Positions 22,953-35,500 of a stretch of DNA of 64,000 bases are shown one piece after another. The stretch lies in assembly GCA_030490835.1 (NCBI GenBank), contig CM059972.1, forward strand, positions 90,009,137 to 90,073,136. The letters are read 5' to 3'. A model generated the notes under the pieces. The model saw nothing but the letters and a program-made list of their open reading frames with translations. It had not been told where the DNA came from and did not search any database. This DNA is from Annona cherimola (lineage: Eukaryota; Streptophyta; Magnoliopsida; Magnoliales; Annonaceae). The translations under genes and the position numbers were made by a program. Positions within the stretch are counted from its first letter, which is position 1, and every line of letters starts with the position of its first letter.

Positions 22953-24545
22953 TGACGAGCTATGTATATGTCGATTAAAATGCTCGCTATTTACGAAACT
23001 ATATGTGTCGTGTCAAGTAATAAAGAGTGAGTAAAATATCGTTCCCACGAGGAATTATTAACCAGAATTATTAATTAGTTAAACTACTTTCAATGAATGA
23101 AACATTTTGGGTTTATGATTTAACTAAACTAACGATTGCAATGAGAAATTAGAGTGAAGGTTACAAGACTACTGGATACTTTAAACGGGTTTTCTGATTA
23201 GGGATGGCAGATGGATAGCTTGGAATCCTTGAATCTAAACTATATTGCTTTGGTTCTTTTTAATTGGATTGCATATGAATTTACTAGCCCAAGTTCATAT
23301 ATCTTTATATATGTCTTCCAACATTATATAAAGTTAATTACACCCTATTAATTTGCTATGTTCCCATGTCATTAAATAAAGTAAAATTGATAAGTTCATA
23401 ACTTGTATAATGACTGCACAGGGTTTAACGGTATATTCTTATCCGTTAAACAACTCCCCTTACACAACGGTAGAAACCTATGCCTTTCACATGGATCCGG
23501 CAGAGATTTTCCTCTTCCAAGGATAAATTAAGCAATTAAATCATCTTACATGGTAGCTAATCTTGTAAAAAGTATTAAATCCGCATATGCAAAGGTAAAT
23601 CATACACAATCATATATAAAATCAAATATTCATTCTTGAATATTCTAAGAACCAAGAAATAATATAGTTTAGAATTCAAATCATCCTAACTATCCACCTA
23701 ATGGAGGTTTAGTTCAAAGTCATGATCTTAACATCCAATACATCCATATGAAAAGTATCCATGAAAGTAGAGAAAGAAAATTGGAAAAAATAAGAGAAAA
23801 CTGTTTTGCGGCGGTTTCCACCAATGGGGTTGATTCCTCTCTTCAATCCGGGCTTTGATCTTGATTCCCTCTTTCTCTTGCTCTCTAGTTCGTCTCTGGG
23901 CTTCCTCTCCTCTCTCTCTCTCTCCCATGCGAACCCCTTAGAACTATTTATAGAGTCCCTTTGCGCAGCTCACGCACTGAAGTTTGCGCGTATGGATGCA
24001 TATTGGCGCCGAGGTGCCCCTAGCTAGCACCAGCTCTTTACGTGCTGGGCAACTTGGACACATGTTGTAAACCCTAGGATTCCATGCTTTGGCGCCTAGG
24101 TGCCAACTCCCTGGACTTTTCTGACTTGGAGCTTCTTCTTGACACATTGTGATTAATCATGCCTGGCACCTGGGCGCCCCTGGCTGGCGCCTAGGCGCCA
24201 ACTCTCTAGAACCTATGTTGTAAGCTATGTGCTGAAAACGACCAGAGGCAGGCGTAGGGTGGCGCCTAGGAACCATCCACCTGCCTCTGGTTGCCTCAGT
24301 TTGCATTCAACTCGCCCGCTTTGCCTTCATATGTCTCGTCCTTCCTGCAAAAGATGGGAAAACTAACTAAATAAACTAAAAATGCCTAAATAATGCTAGA
24401 AATGCTAAAAACTAAATAATGCTCCTAAAATGCAAAGCGGATGAAAATTAAACTAAATGAATGCAAACTAAGCCCAATCTCTCGAACTAACGCATAAATC
24501 AAGTCTGAAATGGGCCATGATAACTCGCAAAAATTGGAGTTATCA
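22953..24545 (-). repeat. Athila 3' LTR
   Basis: Starts (minus strand) at 24545 with TGATAACTCC, followed at 24508-24530 by the complementary GCGAGTTATCA. TATA box TATAAATA is the complement of 23945-23952. GGCGCC-rich palindromic block at 24003-24270. Ends AGCTCGTCA at 22953. The open frame at 23728-23928 is LTR sequence, not a gene. Confidence 0.9.
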
Positions 24546-24557
24546 CACCCCCCCAAA
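24546..24557 (-). promoter_or_regulatory. Athila polypurine tract
   Basis: The minus strand reads TTTGGGGGGGTG immediately before the LTR start TGATAAC. Confidence 0.85.
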
Positions 24558-25772
24558 CTTAAATGTTGCTAGCCCTCGAGCAACACATGCAACCCTAATG
24601 AATAAATGAATGAATCAATGAATTCGTGCAAACTCTATCAACTCCGTTTGCTTCCTGTTATGTTTTGATCAATCCACTTATCCATTTCACAAGGTTGAGA
24701 TTAATCCAACTTGAAAAATCCTTCATTATAAAAACAAGGCATGCATTTTCTTTCTCAAACCAAGTTACCTGTGAATGCTAAGATTCCATAATGCACATTC
24801 GTAATTCAACACATTAATCTTCCATTCGAACAGAAAACTGGTTAGAAAATAAATGAACACAAGCAAACCAAAGGTCAAGCTAAATAAAACTGGTCACAGA
24901 AAATGGTATCAAGTCACTGGATTCTTTTTCCCCCAAACTTATTGCAAAAATTCTCCTCACCATATTTCAGGATATCTGGAGATCTCTTTTTAGTTTTTTT
25001 TTTGCTCCCCTCACCATATTTCAAGGTATCTAGGGAGAATTTTCATTTTTAAGTGTTATTACTCTGATTTTCCTTTGTTTTTTTATGCGAACCTTGTCAT
25101 TTGTCGATGCTAAGTCCCGGTTACTCAGCTTAGGTCAACCACCCCCTTATTATTTTTTTTCTAATGCCTTGTTAGGGGTACTGAACATGTTTGAGTAATT
25201 CTTGTGAAATAATACAATTTCTGAACCCGTTAAAGTGCTTGATCAGCATTTATTTAGTTCAGTTTTCATCATCTCGGTCTGAAAGATATGCATGTGATCG
25301 AATTAGAACAATGCATTATGAAATTCCTTTTAATTCTTTCACATGTTACTTTCAACCTGTTTTTATACTTGGTTTTCAATCTGAATAGCCCATTCTTTCA
25401 TGAATTCAATTTCAAGTCAACATTAATCACAACCTTGCACATTTTCACAATAAGATAGATTGAAACAAAGACAACTTTCATTAACTGGAATTGACATACA
25501 TGCAACATAAAATAAAGCATGAAGAATTAAAATGAAAAACTAACCTATGGTTGAGAATTATACACCCCCCCCGAACTTGAGAGATGCATTGTCCTCAATG
25601 CATGATCCTAAGATGAACTAAAAATAAAAATACAATGAAAAGCAAAAATAAAAGAAAAGAAAAACAAAAATAAAGGACTAGGACTCCCCTCATGAATCAA
25701 ACGGAAAATGATTGATGGGTTGCCCACCATCCAGCGCTGAGTTTATCGTCCTCCGCTCGACGTTCTCACTGT
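24558..25772 (-). other. Athila 3' untranslated region, no envelope-like ORF
   Basis: About 1.2 kb between the integrase C-terminus and the PPT. Many Athila elements carry an envelope-like ORF here, but no open frame of note is seen. A second C-run (CACCCCCCCC, 25564-25573) followed by gaacttgagagatgcattg looks like a duplicate polypurine tract on the minus strand. Confidence 0.6.
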
Positions 25773-27233
25773 TCAATTCTCTTTCAGTTCCATCACCTCC
25801 TTGCAATGCTGAAAATCATCCCCCATATAATGCTTAAGACGTTGCCCATTCACGACAAAACTATTGCCAAATGCCTCGTTGTATATTTCCACTGCTCCAT
25901 GCTCAGTTGCCTTTATCACCATGAACGGACCCAACCATCTCGATTTGAATTTCCCTGGAAATAGCTTCAATCTTGAATTGAAGAGCAAAACTCTCTTTCC
26001 TGGCTCGAAATTTCGTGTTAGAATTTTTTTATCATGCCATTTCTTCATCTTTTCTTTATAGATCTTGGCATTTTCATAGGCTTGCATCCGAAACTCGTCT
26101 AACTCATTGAGTTGCAATAATCAGTGTTCCCCTGCCTATTGCATGTCCAGGTTGAGTTTTTTAATTGCCCAATACGCACTGTGCTCCAGCTCCAATGGCA
26201 GATGGTAGGCTTTTCCATAAACCGGTTGGTATGGAGACATTCCAAACTGAGTTTTATAGGCAGATCGATATGCCTATAGTGCGTCTTCCAGTTTGATGGA
26301 TCAGTCTTTTCGAGATGACCTGATCGTTTTCTCTAGAATTTGCTTCAATTCCCTGTTGGCCAACTCAACCTGTCCGTTAGCTTGCGGATGATAAGCTGTC
26401 GTCAACTTGTGGCGCACACCGTATTTGTGTACAATTGTCATGAACTGTCGGTTACAGAAATGGAATCCTCCATCACTAATGATCACCCGCGGTGTGCCAA
26501 AACGAGTAAAGATGTTCTTCTTGATGAATTTAAGAACTGTTTTAGCATCGCCTGCTTGAGTTGGAATTGCTTCTACCCATTTGGAAACATAATCAACTGC
26601 AACTAGAATGTATTGGTTTCCAAAGGAGGGCATAAATGGGCCCATGAAGTCGATACCCCAGACATCGAATATTTCTACTTCAATGATATTAGTGAGAGGC
26701 ATCTCGCGTCTTTTGGAAATATTACCTATCTGTTGACATTGATCGCACCTTTTTACATAAAGATGAGTGTCTTTAAATAAAGATGGCCAATAGAATCCCA
26801 ATTGAAGTATTTTTGCTGCAGTTTTGTCTCCTTGGAAGTGGCCCCTATATGGAGATGAATGACAGCTTTGCAGTAATGATTCTTGTTCACACTCTGGAAT
26901 ACGTCTTCGATATAACTGATCTGGGCATTGCCTGAACAGATATGGATCATTCCAGAAATAGAATTTAATATCGTGGAGAAACTTTTTCTTTTGGTGTGAA
27001 TTCCACCCTGGAGGCAACATTCCACTGACGATGTAATTAACGAAGTCTGCATACCATGGTGGACTACGTGGGGAGATAGATAATAACTGCTCATCCGAGA
27101 ACACTTTTCGAATCTGTTCCGTATCGTGAGCTAACTGGGGTCCTTCGAGGTGGGATAGATGGTTAGCGACCTGATTTTCAACTCCCTTCTGGTCTTGATT
27201 TCGAAGTCGAATTCCTGTAGCAATAAGACCCAT
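25773..27233 (-). pseudogene. Athila integrase
   Basis: Runs from 27233 down. The zinc finger is CHSSPYRGHFQGDKTA with CDQCQQIGN (H..H..C..C). The core has WGIDFMGPFMPSFG and ILVAVDYVSKWVEAIPT. The second Asp is in ISDGGFHF, and the catalytic Glu region is HPQANGQVELANREL. The main frame stops at 26301 at the position of the conserved AL-W-AYR, where Trp is a TAG. Further stops lie near 26145 and 26118. The C-terminal domain reads on at 25773-26117 (KGKRVLLFNSRLKL-like GKRVLLFNSRLKLFPGKF, WLGPFMV). All catalytic residues are intact; only nonsense changes kill it. Confidence 0.9.
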
Positions 27234-27267
27234 CGAATCAAGCGTGGTTTTGCATCCTTTTTCTCGA

Positions 27268-27591
27268 TCAGATATTTAATGGCTGAATGGTCTGTGTAAT
27301 CACTTTGGTGCCCACCAGATAAGCTCTGAATTTGTCAAATGCAAATACCACTGCTAGTAGTTCCTTTTCGGTTGTAGTGTAATTCATTTGTGCCTCGTTC
27401 AAAGTTTTGCTAGCGTAGTAGACGGAATGAAAAACCTTGTTCTTTTGCTGTCCCAGTACTGCTCCCACTACGTAGTCTCTTGCATCGTACATTAATTTGA
27501 ATGGGATACCAATTTCTTTTTCAACTCCTAAAATGCTTCCATACATTCGCTGGTGAATTCGAATAGTGTATCCTTCTCGAGCAGCGAACAT
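27268..27591 (-). pseudogene. Athila RNase H
   Basis: PFKLMYDARDYVVGAVLGQ and VYYASKTLNEAQMNYTTTEK, then [16 protein letters not shown]. The usual catalytic Asp in the C(D)AS context is changed to D-A-R. It overlaps the end of the RT frame at 27528 by a frameshift and ends just before integrase. Confidence 0.85.
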
Positions 27592-28448
27592 AACGGCTTA
27601 GCTATCTTTGAAAAGTCTTTTATGAACCGCCTATAGAATCTTGCATGTCCCAGAAAATTACGAATGCCTTTCACTAAGGTGGGTGTTGGCAATTTCTCAA
27701 TCGTCTCGATTTTAGCTTTGTCCACTTCGATTCCCTGTTTAGAGACCCTGTGACCAAGTACGATGCCCTCTTGCACCATAAAATGACACTTTTTCCAGTT
27801 AAGAACCAGGTTCATATCCTCACACCGCTGAAGCATCTTCGTTAAGTTGGTTAAGCACTCGTTGTATGAATTCTCGAATACCGACAAATCGTCCATGAAT
27901 ACCTCCAGGAAATCTTCCACCATGTCAATGAAAATGGCCATCATACATCGCTGAAAAGTGCCTAACGCATTACATAGGCCAAACGGCATTCACCTAAACG
28001 CGAACATGTCATACGGACATGTGAATGTGGTCTTTTCTTGGTCCTCCGGTGCTATCATAATCTGATGATAACCTGAATAGCCATCCAGAAAGTAGTAAAA
28101 TTCACGTCTCGCTAACCTATCTGGCATTCGATCAATAAATGGAAGTGGAAAATGATCCTTTCGGGTAGCTTTATTCAGCTTGCGGTAGTCCATGCAAACT
28201 CGCCAACCAGTAACTGTTCTATTCAGGATTAGCTTGTTATTTTCGTTGGAGACGACCGTCATACCACCTTTCTTCGGGACGCACTGCACTGGGCTGACCC
28301 AAGAACTATCGGAGATAGGGTATATCACGCCTGCATCTAACCATTTGATGATCTCTTTTTTACCACTTCTTTCATGATTGGGTTTAGTCTTCTCTGTGCT
28401 TCGATAGATGGCCTGGAATTCTCTTCTACTTGAATCTTGTGCATGCAA
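27528..28448 (-). pseudogene. Athila reverse transcriptase
   Basis: VPKKGGMTVVSNENN and TVTGWRVCMDYRKLN followed by ATRKDHFPLPFID are Athila-lineage signatures. FYYFLDGYSGYHQIMIAPED, MPFGLCNALGTFQRCMM and the catalytic FMDDLSVFE (usual YxDD/FMDD) follow, then the connection region GHARFYRRFIKDFSKIAKPL. A frame break lies at 27989/27990 (codon before MPFGL). Otherwise the domain is nearly intact. Confidence 0.9.
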
Positions 28449-28499
28449 AAGGATGGGCTGTGTCCGCTATGGTCCATCCTATGGCCTTTTGTGATCTCT

Positions 28500-29455
28500 G
28501 AGCACTCTAAGCAGTTTTTCTTCTTGCACGGGATCAAGTGCAGAAGAAATAATCACCGGGAGTGAGGATTCTGCTCCCAAGAAGGCATATCTGAGGTGTT
28601 TTGGCAAAGGTTTCAGCTCTAGAATAGGCGGCTCTTCAATCGACGGCTTCAACTATTTGAAAGACTCCGGTTTGAGTTCCAGCGATTCAAATTTCTGCGG
28701 GTATCATGGGAATGTCGGTGGTTGGTGCAGATAGTGTATCATTTCTACTAAATCTTCATCAAATTCATTGCCTTCCCCAACTAGCGAAGCTTCTAGGATG
28801 TCCTTGAAAACTGACATTTGAAATTCAGCTTGAACTGTGGAGTCCACCATGTCGATCATTAGACATTCCTCTGGGTCATTTGGTAACTGCATCACCTTGA
28901 ACACGCTAAAAGTAACGTGTTCGCTCTGAACCCGCATTGTCATCTCTCCAGCCTGTACATCGATGATGGCTTTTCCCATTGCGAGGAAGGGTCGACCTAG
29001 AATGATTGGCACATCTCAATTTTCTTCATAATTCAGGATAATAAAATCTGCAGGAAAAATGAACTTGTCCACCTTGACAAGAACATCCTCAATAATACCT
29101 TCTGGATACGTGATGGATCGATCTGCCAGTTGTAGCGTCACTGTGGTACGACCTCCCTTAAGCCTAATTTTCTAAAAATGGACTTGGGCATGAGATTAAT
29201 ACCGGCTCCCAAGTCGCATAGGGCTCTTCCGAAGTACTGGTCTCCAATAGTGCACGAGATGGTGAAACTCCCTAGGTCCTTGAGTTTACGAGGTAACTTC
29301 CTCTGCACCCTTGCACTGATTTCCTCTGTTAGCGCCACCGTCTCGAATTCCGTCAATCGTCTTTTCTTTGATAGCACGTCTTTCATGAATTTGGCGTAAC
29401 TAGGCATCTGTTCCAAGGCTTTGACGAGAGGCATATTGATGTGTAGCTGCTTCAA
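28500..29455 (-). pseudogene. Athila protease and pol linker
   Basis: 29138-29455 contains FTISCTIGDQYFGRALCDLG then [16 protein letters not shown], the retropepsin active site in its Athila form (DLGA). 28704-29012 continues with MPIILGRPFLAMGKAIIDV, the conserved ILGRPFL after the active site. Stops at 29012-29137 and 28700 split the frame. The linker toward RT (KPLPKHLRYAFLG, VIISSALDPVQEEKLL) is readable at 28500-28640. Confidence 0.85.
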
Positions 29456-29506
29456 TACCTCAAGAAATTTTTTGAACTAACCCTCCTTTTTAGCCTTTTC
29501 GAATTG

Positions 29507-30840
29507 CTAAGGAAATGGAGGAGGCGACCTTGGATTCGTGGCGATTTCAGCATCCGGTTGCTTTTGGGTAATAACTGGTTCTTCTGGCTCTTGCAACTGC
29601 TGAATCAGAGGATTAGTGGGTTCAGTTACCGATTCTGGTGGAATTGCATCGGGTAACTGCTTCCCACTACGCAATGTGACTGCTTGGACCTTCTCTTTGC
29701 CTTTTCCCTTTGGGTTTTGCTCGGTGTTGCTCGGCAACGATCCTTGAGGTCGGTTGTTCAGAGCTGAGGCCAGTTGGCCTATTTGAGCTTCCAAGTTCCT
29801 GTTCGTCGTGATCTGGGATTGCATAAACTGCATGAAAAGATTTTCCAGATCCGATTTCTTCTCTTCTCGCGGTGGTGGATTGAACTTCATTGGTCTTGCA
29901 GGCTGTTGCTGCGGTGGTTGCTGTGAGAATCCCGGCGGCTAATTCGGCCTCATCTAGTTATTCCATGAGAAATTGGGATGATTTCTCCAACCTGGGTTGT
30001 AGTTGTTTGCATATTGATTTGCTGAGTTTCTCTGGACATTTTCCACGTAATTAATGGACTCCGGGTTGGAGGCACATTCATCACTGGGATGGCCGAATTC
30101 ACCACATCACGTGCAAATGTCTGCTGTTGTCGGCTGTTGTGGTGTAGACTCCCCTAGCATACTGACGTTGGTTGGCCTGAACAAATTCTGAATTTGCCGA
30201 GATAAAGCGTTTATGTGGGCCTTTATTGATGAAACTATATCTAGTTGGAGTAGACCCCCACCTCGACTCCTATCATATGGCAGTTGATAGGTATTGGCCG
30301 CCATATTTTCAAGCAGGGCGTATGATTCCTGATAGCTTTTTCGTAGCAGAGAACCGTTCGATGAAGAATCCACCATGTGACGGGTGGAATCCTGGAGATC
30401 GTTATAAAAAATCTGAATTTGGACCCAGGGCTAAATTCCATGATGCGGGCATTTTCGAAGCAGATCTTTGAAACGATCCCATGCCTCTAATAAGATCTCC
30501 TCTCCGTGTTGCTTGAATGAGACTATATTCATCCTCAGCTTGGCTAACTTGGCAGGCGGGAAGTATTTTTCTAGGAATTTCTGAGCCAAGTCATTCCATG
30601 TGTTGACGGAGTTCGATGGCAAAGAGTCTAGCCACTCCGAAGCTCGATCTCAATCCTTTGATTTTCCTATTGATTTGCATTAACATTTTCATCCTGGTTC
30701 TCGATGCGCTCCATCGTATGCTGTTGGTTTCTAGCCTCCCTGCTCTTGCGACGCCTTCTCAAATAAGTTCGTTCGAGTTCTGGATCAAAAGGAATAACAA
30801 TCCCCTTTCCAGCTTTGCCTCGGCGCATGCAATATGAGAT
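29507..30840 (-). pseudogene. Athila gag, internally deleted
   Basis: The start region near 30800 encodes IPFDPELERTYLRRRRKSRE, an Athila gag N-terminus. Near 30640 it jumps to ASEWLDSLPSNSVNTWNDL and AQKFLEKYFPPAKLAKLRMN, then AWDRFKDLLRKCPHHGI (30431-30622). In the family roughly a hundred residues separate these parts, so an internal deletion is inferred. 30107-30376 (ENMAANTYQLP) and 29507-29890 (LENLFMQFMQSQ, NLEAQIGQLASALNNRPQGS, VTLRSGKQL) are the C-terminal parts. It is broken by stops and frameshifts. Confidence 0.85.
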
Positions 30841-30970
30841 AACTCTGCAAAAACTAATAAAATTGAACTAGCAGAAAAAGAAATTCTAAATTAAAAGAAA
30901 TTATGAAAATAAACTATTCTACAAAATTATACAAGAAAGCAATAAAACTAAAAATAATCGGCTAAACAAT

Positions 30971-30988
30971 TCCCCGGCAATGGCGCCA
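30971..30988 (-). promoter_or_regulatory. Athila primer binding site
   Basis: The minus strand reads TGGCGCCATTGCCGGGGA, six bases after the 5' LTR end. This is the tRNA-Asp type primer site known for Athila elements. Confidence 0.85.
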
Positions 30989-30994
30989 AAAACT

Positions 30995-32542
30995 TGACGA
31001 GCTGCATATATGTCAATTAAAATGCTCGCTATTTACGCAAGTATACGTGCCGTGTCAAGTAATAAAGAGTGAGTAAAGTATCGTTCCCACAAGAAATTAT
31101 TAACTGAAATTATTAATTAGTTAAACTACTATTAATGAATGAAAAATTCTGGGTTTATGATTTAACTAAACTAACAATTGCAATGAGAAATTAGAGTGAA
31201 GGTTACGAGACTACTGGATACTTTAAACAGGTTTTCTGATTAGAGATGGCAGATGGATAGCTTGAAATCCTTGAATCTAAACTATATTGCCTTGGTTCTT
31301 TTTAATTGGATTGCATATGGATTTACTAGCCCAAGTTCATATATCTTTATATATGTCTTCCAACATTATATAAAGCTAATTACGCCCTATTTAATTGCTA
31401 TGTTCACATGCCATTAAATAAAGTAAAATTGATAAGTTCATAACCTGTATAATGACTACACAGGATTTAACGGTATATTCCTATACGTTAAACAACTCCC
31501 CTTACACAAAGGTAGAAACCTATGCCTTGCACATGGATCCGGCAGAGATCTTCCTCTTCCAAGGATAAATCAAGCAATTATATCATCTTACAAGGTAGCT
31601 AATCTTGTAAAAAGCATTAAATCCACACATGCAAAGGTAAATCATACACAATCATATATAAAATCAAATATTCATTCTTGAATATTCTAAGAACCAAGAA
31701 ACAATATAGTTTAGAATTCAAATCATCCTAACTATCCATCTAATGGAAGTTTAGTTCAAAGTCATGATCTTAACATCCAATACATCCATATGAAAAGTAT
31801 CCATGAAAGTAGAGAAAGAAAATTGGAAAAAATAAGAGAAAACTGTTTGCTGGCGGTTTCCACCAATGGGGTTGATTCCTCTCTTCAATCCGGGCTTTGA
31901 TCTTGATTTCCTCTTTCTCTTTCTCTCTAGTTCGTCTCTGGGCTTCCTCTTCTCTCTCTCTCGCGCGCGCGAACTCCTTGGAACTATTTATAGAGTCCTT
32001 TTGCACAGCTTACGCACTGAAGTTCGCGCGTACAGATGCGTATTGGTGCCTAGGCGCCCCTAGCTGGCGTCAGCTCTCTGTTTGCTGGGCAACTTAGACA
32101 CAAGCTGTAAACCCTAGGAGTCCATGCTTTGGCGCCTAGGTGCCAACTCCCTGGACTTTTCTGACTTGGAGCTTCTCCTTGACACGTTATGATTGATCTC
32201 TTTGGAACCCATGTTGTAAGCTGTGTGCTGAAAATGACCAGAGGCATGCATAGGGTGGCGCCTAGGCGCCATCCACCTGCCTCTAGTTGCCTCATTTTGC
32301 ATTCAACTCGCCCGCTTTGCCTTCATATGTCCCGTCCTTCCTGCAAAAGATGAAAAAACTAACTAAATGAACTAAAAATGCCTAAATAATGTTAGATATG
32401 CCTAAAAATTAAATAATGCTCCTAAAATGCAAAGTGAATGAAAATTAAACTAAATGAATGCAAACTAAGCCTAATCTCTCGAACTAACGCACAAATCAAG
32501 TCTGAAATGGGCCATGATAACTCGCAAAAATACGAGTTATCA
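30995..32542 (-). repeat. Athila 5' LTR
   Basis: Starts at 32542 (minus strand) with TGATAACTCG, seven bases, then CGAGTTATCA, a 10-bp perfect hairpin. TATAAATA is the complement of 31985-31992. The GGCGCC palindrome block is at 32044-32275. It lacks about 45 bp that the 3' LTR has near 24150-24200. Confidence 0.9.
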
Positions 32543-32547
32543 TCTTG
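32543..32547. repeat. Athila target duplication (right)
   Basis: TCTTG against TCTCG at 22948-22952. Confidence 0.65.
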
Positions 32548-35500
32548 ACTCTCTAAATTAATTCTCTCTTCACGAAGATCAACTTCGGCCTAGAGCTCAT
32601 TAGAGATTGAAATCAATGAATTCAATCTACTTCTATCTACAAAGATAGAAGTGACAATACGGCAGATCTCAGCTTGCTTTGTTGCTATAGACACGCGAAT
32701 TTCCTCGGCAATCATTTTTTTATCTTTCGCCTCCTTGGCAACTCGGAGATTATACTCCTTGAGTTGAGTAAGGTGATCTCTACATTTAGCAAGGTCGACT
32801 TCTATTAATGCTAAACTTTCCGCAGAAACCAAAGGTCTTGCAGCAGCATCGAGCTCATGCCAATGAGTAAGCAACTTCTCCAGTGAGAGTATAACATCAC
32901 CAAAACCAGAAACTCCAAGTTGAAGCTTGTCTAAAACTATAAAAAAGTCTTCACAAATGTCTAATGCTTCATTGACATCATCAGGAGAATTCATGTCCCT
33001 CAAAGAAAAAACAATGCAACCCTTGAATTGTGCGATCGCACGCCTTAGGCACTTGAAATCCTGTTGCTCTAACTGCTCAGCTCCAATCACCCTAAAAGTT
33101 GAAAAGAAATAATGCAAGGGATCCAAGAAACGGTCTTTGACATTAGGAAGCTGACAAGTCCCACTAGAACTTGCCTCGGTGCTAGGGCCAGCAGAGCTGA
33201 AATAAAGATCGCTTAAGCAACCAGATCCCAAGGCTGGAAAATTACAAGCTAAAATGTCATATTAGCAAGTTAAAAAAAAAGCACAAAAATGCGATAATAC
33301 CCGGTGACACAGGAGAAACAGCTAAATTTTCTTCACCACAAGCATTGTCATCAGAAACTTCAATGACTAAGGCAGCTGTTGAAAAGCACTGAAAGTATGA
33401 GACATACAAGGAAAAAGGAGGAAAAGGAAAAGTAAGCAAATCAAAAAAGTTTATCTTCAAAACTCACGCCCTTGCCCTCTTGGTGAATGCAAGGAGCCTC
33501 CGAACGGATTTCTCCTCCCGAACTAGTTCCTACTAAACAAGTGATTGAGATAGAAAGTATCATAAGGAATAAGAATAATTGATGAAATGATGTAACATAC
33601 CTATATTTCTATCATCAAAATGGGAAGCTTCCTTCACAGGAGTATCTTGAGCTATAGAGGTGGGGATTGACATGCCTCAGGAGTCCGAACCCTCAGAAAA
33701 TCCCTTATGAAGATGTTATCAGAAAATATAGGCCCGCTATCACAAGACCACATGGGTTGGTCAACTTGACCCATATTTAGATCTACATAGAAACCCAAGA
33801 AGTCACTTAAAGCATGGTCGCTGGAATCTGGTAGCACAGGGGAGTTGTTCTGCACCTTTGCACGCATTCCTTTGCTCACCCCATGGTCATGAGAAGAATT
33901 TGTAGCAACATTCGGCTCTGCTACGACCTCCCCTTCCTCAGATGGCTCGGGTGGCTTGAAAATGGGATATGACCTTTTATCAGACTCTCCTGGTATATCA
34001 ACTTTAGAAGGTCTCACAGCTTCTCCTTACTCTGAGGAATTAGAAGGTCTCACAACTTCTCCTTGATCTGAGGAATCTTTACCCTGGGAAGGATTAGAAA
34101 GTCCAGCAATTGGAGACAAATCCCTCGTTTTACGAATTTTTCGCTTCTTACCACGAGTGTCATGCATTGTTAATGACTCTATTGCCTCTGAGTTGGTAGG
34201 TTGATTAGGAAACCAAAAGTGACTGATTGGTTTTGATGGATATATAACTTTGGTAAGCTTAACGTTGTATTCTAAAAGAGAAAGAGAGAGAGAGAGAAGG
34301 GTAAAAACATGTATGAAAAGAAAAGGAAAGTAGGACAAGAAGGAAGAAACATACTCCAGGTCTCCATAGGCTTTTGGTCTTTTTAAGAGGCTGCCTTTTC
34401 GGCGGTTAACTCCCAGAGAGTCTTCTTAGCAGGTTCAATATCGCGGTGAATATACTCTTTTCGTTCTGCTACCTAGTCATTGCAATTAAAGTTGCACCCG
34501 ATAATCCTAGGGTAATCTTTGAAGGAATCAATGTGTTGAACACAGCGAGCTTCAGTTTCCTCCACGTCTGGTTCCTTAAATCATCTAACCTCAAAAGGCA
34601 TCATTAAGCCCAATTCGCCCCAGCTGGTGAACAAGTCAAGGGGCCTAAAAGCCTAAAAGCGAGATTTAGGTGCAACTTGCTCAACGACCTTCACCCACAA
34701 ATACCATACCAATGTACGTAATCTTGGGTTGCCCGAACACGACGATCAAATGAAGGAAATTTTAGCTCGCAAGAAAATTTAACTCCCTCAAAACGCGAGC
34801 ATACTACAAGCCAGTGAAGGGGTCCGATGCCAACTTCCCTTAGGGAGGTACACAGGAACATCTTGATCGAAGCCAAATTAACAAGCAAACCTATGAGGAT
34901 AATATGGTTCAACCTCAAAACGAGGACCATCCCTGCAAGCTAGAAGACCCGGTTGACCATTCGGACGGAGCAACCATAAGGAAGAACCTCTCTTTAAAAT
35001 AGTCAGTCTGGATAAGAATCTTGGTCATATTCTCAAAACTATAGCTGGCTAAGTTGCGCCTGGCAAATTTCTTCAGTATTAAACCTTGAGAAGGAAACTG
35101 GGTGACTTCCTCGACTTCATAAATCTCTGAAAAATAGAACCCGAGCCATTCAAGGAGAAAATGAGTTGGAAAATAGGAAATGGCACGCCCTGGGCCCTTC
35201 TCGTTGTATATAATGTGATTCAGGCCCTTGTAAATGTCACATAATACTCTTGGTGCCAAGGCGAAGCGCTTGCCTTAAGTCATCTCGCAGGCGACATGAA
35301 GACACAACTATTTCGCAAGACTATAGGTGGAAGAGGAAGGGCAGATGACTATGGAAATCCAAAGCCACGAAAAAAGAACAAGCTCGACCTCAGGCTGTAC
35401 TTGCTGTAGGTGCTCGAGGGGAAGCTATCGGATGTCTTGTGCCCTGGCATGAAATTCAGCAATATTAGAGGGTCAATCATCATTGGATACCCATTGGGCA

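Larger units (their letters stand above)
22953..32542 (-). mobile_element. full-length Athila-lineage Ty3/gypsy element
   Basis: A 9590-bp element on the minus strand. It has LTRs of 1548 bp (5', 30995-32542) and 1593 bp (3', 22953-24545), primer site, gag, protease, RT, RNase H, integrase and PPT. Both LTRs run TGATAACTC to GAGC(t)CGTCA-type ends (TGA...TCA). The Athila assignment rests on the tRNA-Asp type primer site and the pol motifs. Comparing four 60-bp blocks of the LTRs by eye gave 16 differences in 240, about 6-7 percent. The element carries nonsense codons and a gag deletion, and no envelope-like ORF is left between integrase and PPT. Confidence 0.92.
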
